The notes below the pieces were generated by a model. That model made no database searches, had not been told where the DNA came from, and saw only the letters and a program-made list of their open reading frames with translations. Below, piece after piece: positions 7,326-11,694 of a DNA stretch of 11,694 nt. This DNA is from an uncultured Bacillota bacterium (GTDB lineage Bacteria; Bacillota_I; Bacilli_A; RFN20; CAG-631), in assembly GCA_905197115.1 (NCBI GenBank), contig CAJJXN010000045.1:1-11694 (forward strand). Direction: 5' to 3'. The stretch's first letter is position 1, and each line of letters starts with the position of its first letter. The position numbers and the translations under genes were made by a program.

Positions 7326-7838
7326 ATGAAAAGAGTTGCACAATTTTATAAGGTAAGTTTTGAACAATTTTTATTAGACTGTCAAAAATTATTTCCTAAG
7401 TTAAATCAAGAAGAAATTCAAAAAATATATGAGACAATTCTATTGCCTAAAAGAGCTACGAAAGGCTCGGCGGGGTATGATTTTTTTACACCGATTCGTT
7501 TTACTTTAAACCCAAAAGAAAACATTCAAATTCCTACTGGTATTCGTGTTCAAATTGAAAATGGCTGGATGTTACAATGTTTTCCAAAAAGTGGACAAGG
7601 AACACGTTTTCGTTTACAATTAGATAATACTGTAGGAATTATTGATAGTGATTATTTTTATGCACAAAATGAAGGTCATATATTAGTTAAAATCACGAAT
7701 GATACAAATGAGAATAAAGTCTTTTCAATCGATCAAAACAAAGCTTTTTGCCAAGGGATTTTTGTGGAATATGGAATTACAATGGATGATTATGTCAATG
7801 AAGATCGTATAGGTGGATTTGGAAGTACCAATCAATAA
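7326..7838 (+). CDS. dut: dUTP diphosphatase (trimeric dUTPase family)
   Basis: Hydrolyses dUTP to dUMP and pyrophosphate, keeping uracil out of DNA and feeding dTMP synthesis. The 170-residue product has a roughly 45-residue N-terminal extension and then the five motifs: I GSAGYDF (47-53), II PKSG (87-90, where most have PRSG), III NTVGIIDSDY (101-110) with the catalytic aspartate D107, IV around NKAFCQ (138-143), and V RIGGFGST (161-168). Motif III is followed by a few extra residues before NEGHI, as in a known Bacillota subgroup. The complete motif set argues for activity. It is the third gene of the operon, four bases after the EIIB-like gene and 19 bases before tgt. No strong Shine-Dalgarno site precedes it, so it may rely on coupling with the upstream gene. 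Confidence 0.92.
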   Translation: MKRVAQFYKVSFEQFLLDCQKLFPKLNQEEIQKIYETILLPKRATKGSAGYDFFTPIRFTLNPKENIQIPTGIRVQIENGWMLQCFPKSGQGTRFRLQLDNTVGIIDSDYFYAQNEGHILVKITNDTNENKVFSIDQNKAFCQGIFVEYGITMDDYVNEDRIGGFGSTNQ

Positions 7839-7857
7839 TGAGTTAGGAGAATGAAGA

Positions 7858-8991
7858 ATGAAGTTTTATTATGAATTAAAGCATGTATGCAAACAAAGCG
7901 GAGCACGATATGGGATATTACATACTCCCCATGGAGATGTAGAAACACCTATTTTTATGCCTGTTGGCACTTTAGCAACAGTGAAAACGATTTCACCAGA
8001 AGAGTTATATGCAATGAATGCACAAATTATTTTAAGCAATACGTATCATTGTTGGTTACGACCTGGAGAAGATGTGATTGCTCATGCAGGAGGTCTTCAT
8101 TCATTTATGAATTATCAAAGACCAATGCTTACCGATTCAGGAGGCTTCCAAGTTTTTTCGCTTTCTAAAAACCGTAAAATTAGTGAAGAAGGAGTGAAAT
8201 TTAAAAGCCATTTAGATGGCAGCTCTTTATTTTTATCTCCTGAAAAATCAATTGAAATTCAAAATAAATTGGGAGCAGATATTATTATGAGTTTTGATGA
8301 ATGTCCTCCTTATCCATGTGAATATAGATATATGAAAAATAGTGTGGAAAGAACGCTAAGATGGGCAAAAAGAGGAAAAGAAGCGCATAAAAATGAAAAT
8401 CAAGCTTTATTTGGAATTATTCAAGGTGGAGAATTTGCTGATTTAAGAAAATATTCAGCTGAAGAAACAGTTAAAATGGATTTTGATGGGTATTCAATTG
8501 GTGGAACGAGTGTTGGGGAATCAAAACCTGTCATGTACAAAATGATAGAAGATGCGATTCCTTTTATACCAAGCAATAAACCTCGTTATTTAATGGGAGT
8601 AGGAACACCTGAAGATATTTTAGAAGGAGTTTTGCGCGGCATTGATATGTTTGATTGTGTTTTTCCAACAAGAGTAGCTCGTCATGGTGCTTTAATGACA
8701 TCAACAGGAAAAATTAATATTCGTGATAAAAAATACGAATATGATTTAACTCCTATTGATGAAAATTGCCAATGTTATACATGTAAAAATTATACAAAAT
8801 CTTATTTGCGTCATTTATATAAATGTGAGGAAAGTTTTGGCAAAAGATTACTTTCTATTCATAATTTGCATTTTTTGCTTGATTTGACCGCTAAAATTAG
8901 AAAAGCCATTCAAGAAGATCGTTTCTTGGATTTTAAAAAGGAGTATTTAGATAAATATGGACAAGGAAAACCAACCACTCTTGTTAAGTGA
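7858..8991 (+). CDS. tgt: tRNA-guanine transglycosylase (queuine/preQ1-type, bacterial)
   Basis: Exchanges guanine at position 34 of GUN-anticodon tRNAs (Asp, Asn, His, Tyr) for preQ1. The 377-residue product is full length. Visible residues: general-base D93 in LTDSGGFQVFS, D147 in SFDECPPYP, the GIIQGGEF loop (187-194), the GYSIGGTSVGE loop (211-221), nucleophile D266 in FDCVFPTR, and the zinc ligands C304, C306, C309 and H335. The Cys-Cys-Cys-His spacing equals that of the Zymomonas enzyme (318/320/323/349). The ATG follows GGAG (7846-7849). queA starts inside its 3' end. I saw no preQ1-riboswitch-like sequence in the short leader, so expression probably follows the operon promoter. Confidence 0.97.
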   Translation: MKFYYELKHVCKQSGARYGILHTPHGDVETPIFMPVGTLATVKTISPEELYAMNAQIILSNTYHCWLRPGEDVIAHAGGLHSFMNYQRPMLTDSGGFQVFSLSKNRKISEEGVKFKSHLDGSSLFLSPEKSIEIQNKLGADIIMSFDECPPYPCEYRYMKNSVERTLRWAKRGKEAHKNENQALFGIIQGGEFADLRKYSAEETVKMDFDGYSIGGTSVGESKPVMYKMIEDAIPFIPSNKPRYLMGVGTPEDILEGVLRGIDMFDCVFPTRVARHGALMTSTGKINIRDKKYEYDLTPIDENCQCYTCKNYTKSYLRHLYKCEESFGKRLLSIHNLHFLLDLTAKIRKAIQEDRFLDFKKEYLDKYGQGKPTTLVK

Positions 8992-10003
8992 ATTTGATTT
9001 TGATTTACCGCATGAATTAATTGCACAAACACCTTTATTAAAAAGAGATACATCTCGATTATTAGTTCTTAATCGACAAGACCAAAGTTTAATAGATGAT
9101 CATTTTTATAACTTAAAAAACTATTTAAAAAAAGGAGATATTTTAGTTCGAAATAATTCCAAAGTATTGCCTGCCCGTTTATTTGGGTATAAACAAGATA
9201 CAAAAGCACATGTAGAAATTCTACTTTTAAAGCAAAAAGAAAATAATTGTTGGGAATGTTTAGTAAAAGGTTCCAAAAAAGTCAAAAAAGGAACGATTAT
9301 CATCTTTGATGAAAAATTATTACAAGCCGAAATTCTTGAAAAAAAAGAGAATGGATTATGTGAGATTAAAATGATATATGAAGGTATTTTGATTGAAATT
9401 CTCGAAAAATTAGGAACGATGCCACTTCCACCTTATATTAAAGAAAAGTTAAAAGATCAATCTCGTTATCAAACGGTTTATGCAAAAATAGAAGGAAGTG
9501 CGGCGGCACCAACCGCAGGATTACACTTTAGCGAAGAATTATTGGAGGCAATTATAAAAATGGGTGTAGAAGTGGTAGATGTGACGCTTCATGTAGGCCT
9601 TGGAACTTTTCGACCTGTTGAAGTAGACAAGATAATTGACCACCATATGCATGAAGAATATTATGTGATTGAAGATGAAGTCGCTAAAAAATTAAATCAA
9701 GCCAAACAAGAAGGACGTCGCATAATTGGAATTGGAACGACAAGTTGTCGTGTGTTAGAAACGAATTTTAGAAAGCATCATCAATTTGTAGCCGAAGCCG
9801 GAACAACCAATATATTTATTTATCCAGGACAGCAAATTTTATCGCTTGATGGGCTTATTACTAACTTTCATTTACCTAAATCTACTTTGATTATGTTAGT
9901 TTCTACTTTCGCAAGCAAGGAACTTATCTTTAAGGCTTATTATCATGCAATTGAGGAAAAATATCGTTTCTTTTCATTTGGAGATGCCATGTTAATACTA
10001 TGA
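8957..10003 (+). CDS. queA: S-adenosylmethionine:tRNA ribosyltransferase-isomerase QueA
   Basis: Transfers and rearranges the ribosyl part of SAM onto preQ1 in tRNA to form epoxyqueuosine. The product has 348 residues, close to the 356 of E. coli QueA. Family blocks are FDFDLPHELIAQTP near the N-terminus, LVRNNSKVLPARL, SAAAPTAGLHF, LHVGLGTFRPV, GTTSCRVLE, NFHLPKSTLIMLVS and the C-terminal FSFGDAMLIL. The ATG at 8957 overlaps tgt by 35 bases and has AAGGAG (8937-8942) 14 bases upstream, longer than ideal. The family usually begins only a few residues before FDxDLP, so a TTG at 8981 behind AAGGA is a possible alternative and would cut the overlap to 11 bases. The end overlaps queH by four bases. 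Confidence 0.96.
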   Translation: MDKENQPLLLSEFDFDLPHELIAQTPLLKRDTSRLLVLNRQDQSLIDDHFYNLKNYLKKGDILVRNNSKVLPARLFGYKQDTKAHVEILLLKQKENNCWECLVKGSKKVKKGTIIIFDEKLLQAEILEKKENGLCEIKMIYEGILIEILEKLGTMPLPPYIKEKLKDQSRYQTVYAKIEGSAAAPTAGLHFSEELLEAIIKMGVEVVDVTLHVGLGTFRPVEVDKIIDHHMHEEYYVIEDEVAKKLNQAKQEGRRIIGIGTTSCRVLETNFRKHHQFVAEAGTTNIFIYPGQQILSLDGLITNFHLPKSTLIMLVSTFASKELIFKAYYHAIEEKYRFFSFGDAMLIL

Positions 10004-10605
10004 AAAATTATTTAAAAATGTTTCAACAAGAAATATTAAAAATTAAGCAAGAAAATAAAAAGCCCACTTTATTATTGCATACTTGTTGTGCTATGTGTTT
10101 TTCGTCAGCGTATATGCAATTAAAAGATTTTTTTCAAATGACCGTTTATTTTTATAATCCAAACATTTATCCAATGGAAGAATATGAAAAAAGAAAAAAT
10201 GAAGTGCTTCGATTAATTAAATTGTTTAATCAAGAGTATCAAACGAATGTTAATTTTATCGAAGAAAAGGATGATTTTAACTGTTACTTAGAAAAAAAAG
10301 TACATGTAAAAGGCTGTATGGATTGTTTTCATTTAAGGCTTTTGAAGTCATTTACATATGCAAATAAAAATCATTATGATTATGTAACTACAACACTAAC
10401 TGTGGGACGATTAAAAAATTCAATCTTAATGAATCAAATTGCTGAATCTTTACAACCGATGTTTACAAAAACGCATTATTTATATAGTGATTTTAAAAAA
10501 AATAATGGAATTGAGATTAGTTTAAATTGTAAAGAAAAATATGGGATTTATGCACAATGTTATTGTGGATGTGAACCTTATTATCATAATAAAAAGACGA
10601 TATGA
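10000..10605 (+). CDS. queH: Epoxyqueuosine reductase QueH (DUF208)
   Basis: Reduces epoxyqueuosine in tRNA to queuosine, the last step of the pathway; QueH is the non-cobalamin alternative to QueG. The 201-residue product has the family's cysteines: C29, C30 and C33 in HTCCAMC, C106 and C109 in KGCMDC, and C189 and C191 in YCGC near the C-terminus, plus an extra C187. Other family blocks are YFYNPNIYPMEEYEKR (50-65), TTTLTVGRLKNS (130-141) and SDFKKNNGIEIS (163-174). These iron-sulfur and catalytic cysteines point to an active enzyme. Its ATG overlaps the queA stop (ATGA), which indicates translational coupling. It is the last gene of the plus-strand operon, and its stop codon lies inside the terminator hairpin. 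Confidence 0.94.
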   Translation: MKNYLKMFQQEILKIKQENKKPTLLLHTCCAMCFSSAYMQLKDFFQMTVYFYNPNIYPMEEYEKRKNEVLRLIKLFNQEYQTNVNFIEEKDDFNCYLEKKVHVKGCMDCFHLRLLKSFTYANKNHYDYVTTTLTVGRLKNSILMNQIAESLQPMFTKTHYLYSDFKKNNGIEISLNCKEKYGIYAQCYCGCEPYYHNKKTI

Positions 10606-10625
10606 TTCGATGCATATCGTCTTTT
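10592..10625. terminator. Intrinsic terminator, probably bidirectional
   Basis: A perfect 13-bp inverted repeat (AAAAGACGATATG at 10592-10604, CATATCGTCTTTT at 10613-10625) with an 8-base loop. The stem has T-rich tails in both directions: four T on the plus strand, and five T followed by ATTAT on the minus strand. It lies between the convergent queH and DUF4127 genes. The left arm contains the first two bases of the queH stop codon (10603-10605), whose last base opens the loop. Confidence 0.8.
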
Positions 10626-10649
10626 AAATTCTCTGAGTATATTTTAAAT

Positions 10650-11694
10650 TTATTTAATATTTAATTTAACTTCTAAAGCTGTTTCAAACATTCGATCCCA
10701 AGGTTGATAATTGTCGATAATTTCGATTGTATGGTGTTCATCTTCAAATAAGTGTTTCACTTCTTCTAATCCTTGGTAAATACGTTTAGATATTGGACCA
10801 CGAACGCCGTCAATTTGCCCCCAAGAATAGCCTTCTTTGATAATTTCATTGTGAACTTTATGACGAATAATACTCATATATCCAACATCTTCTAAATAAC
10901 GCAAGGCCATGAAATTATAATGCTTTTGACTAAATCCATATAAAGATTGAATCATTCCATGAGCGAGACAAGTTCCTAAAGTATTTGAACTCGTATTCCA
11001 ACCAGCATAGGCATTTACTTTATAAAGTAATCCTTTTGTTTTTAATAGAGAAATTAATTCTTTATCTCCACCATTTGCATAAGCTACATCTGCTACAATC
11101 ACTGGCTTTTTCTTTTCGCATAAATAGTCGATATATTCAACATATTCAATTAAATTGCGATTGATTTGATATTGCATGAAATGTGTATCTTGTAGAACTG
11201 CTTCTTGCATATCTTCAAAAGGTAAATTAACCATACATACAAGATCACAATTCACAATATCATGACTAATTCTTCCACCAGCCGATAGAATGTGATATTT
11301 TAATGTTTCACTAAAATTACGGTCTTCATAAAGTGGGATAATACTGCCTTCATTACTAGTTGCATAACGAATAAAAATGCCTGGTTTACGATGATGAATA
11401 TCATTGATAGCACGTGCTAATAAAGAATCTGAAACAGAATCCGCATCTGGATACATATAAGCTTTCGTTTCTAAATGGGAGGCAGCAATTTCAGCACGAA
11501 TGCGCATTTGATCTTTAGCCGTATAACCATAAGGAGCACTATCATCTTGAGGAATGACTAAAAAATCAATGGTATTATCTTTAACTAAATCTAATGTTTT
11601 GATATTCATCGTTGTGTTTAAATAGCGACGATCTAAATAGTCTTTTACATAGTCGTTATAATTATTTTTATTTAAAAATTCTACAAATGAACTT
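10650..11694 (-). CDS. DUF4127 family protein (5' partial)
   Basis: The frame is open from the right edge to a TAA at 10650-10652, 348 codons in view. DUF4127 proteins are usually around 500 residues, so the true start lies beyond the window. The Met at 11609 is internal: the 28 codons before it, including DYVKDYLDRRYLNTT, continue the family pattern. Family blocks seen are VIPQDDSAPYGY (about 11520-11555), YPDADSVSDSLLARAI (family: PGADE...LLARA), VADVAYANGGD and AYAGWNTSSNTLGT. The function is not established; no enzyme activity or membrane segment is evident here. It converges on queH, 45 bases away, and shares the hairpin terminator. Confidence 0.88.
   Translation of the reverse strand, partial: SSFVEFLNKNNYNDYVKDYLDRRYLNTTMNIKTLDLVKDNTIDFLVIPQDDSAPYGYTAKDQMRIRAEIAASHLETKAYMYPDADSVSDSLLARAINDIHHRKPGIFIRYATSNEGSIIPLYEDRNFSETLKYHILSAGGRISHDIVNCDLVCMVNLPFEDMQEAVLQDTHFMQYQINRNLIEYVEYIDYLCEKKKPVIVADVAYANGGDKELISLLKTKGLLYKVNAYAGWNTSSNTLGTCLAHGMIQSLYGFSQKHYNFMALRYLEDVGYMSIIRHKVHNEIIKEGYSWGQIDGVRGPISKRIYQGLEEVKHLFEDEHHTIEIIDNYQPWDRMFETALEVKLNIK

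Noticed and set aside
7839..7857. preQ1 riboswitch ahead of tgt
   Set aside because: The gap is only 19 bases and lacks the preQ1 aptamer pattern; none was seen upstream in the operon either.
7887..8168. 93-codon open frame inside tgt
   Set aside because: It is a shifted frame of tgt, rich in Cys and Arg as expected of a shadow, while tgt itself shows all family motifs.
9121..9303. 60-codon minus-strand open frame inside queA
   Set aside because: It is antisense to conserved QueA sequence with no independent support.
11607..11609. ATG as the true start of the DUF4127 gene
   Set aside because: The frame stays open upstream to the window edge with family-like sequence, and there is no Shine-Dalgarno site before this ATG.
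1..11694. CRISPR array, insertion sequence, tRNA, prophage or defence genes
   Set aside because: No repeat-spacer pattern, transposase, cloverleaf or nuclease/helicase set was recognised; apart from the left-edge junction the genes are ordinary chromosomal ones.

Overview
The window is AT-rich, uses TGG for Trp and TGA as a stop, and has dense gene packing with GGTG(A/G)-type Shine-Dalgarno sites. The gene set (pyruvate:ferredoxin oxidoreductase, GlcNAc-6-P deacetylase, RlmH, queuosine genes with QueH, a PTS-related protein) suggests a low-GC, anaerobic, probably gut-associated member of the Bacillota, in the Erysipelotrichia / RF39-like part of Bacilli. The assignment comes from gene content and composition only.

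Layout. Positions 1-2896 (minus) hold a pyruvate:ferredoxin oxidoreductase gene (nifJ) that is intact for about 890 codons. It then passes in frame, near position 226, into the C-terminal CBS-domain segment of a ClC-type chloride channel, which runs off the left edge. After a divergent promoter region comes alr (plus, 3070-4080). Its end overlaps the end of a convergent minus-strand operon read nagA -> DEDDh exonuclease -> rlmH (6196-4071). A second short divergent region (6197-6285) precedes a plus-strand operon of six genes. These are an SGNH/GDSL hydrolase broken by a one-base frameshift, a membrane-anchored protein with a degenerate PTS EIIB-like domain, a dUTPase, and the queuosine trio tgt-queA-queH. 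The operon ends at a 13-bp hairpin that can also terminate the convergent minus-strand DUF4127 gene, whose 5' end lies off the right edge.

How the genes work together. Tgt inserts preQ1 at tRNA position 34, QueA adds the epoxycyclopentane ring from SAM, and QueH reduces epoxyqueuosine to queuosine; the three overlap and are clearly one unit. No preQ0/preQ1 synthesis gene is visible, so the precursor must be made or imported by genes elsewhere. NagA feeds amino-sugar catabolism and PFOR would oxidise the resulting pyruvate. Alr supplies D-alanine for the cell wall. RlmH modifies 23S rRNA.

The points most worth attention are the PFOR/ClC junction (likely an assembly chimera, otherwise a gene-wrecking rearrangement), the frameshift that cuts off the catalytic Asp-His block of the SGNH hydrolase, and the EIIB-like protein that lacks the phosphorylatable cysteine. 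I did not find a convincing new defence or mobile system here.
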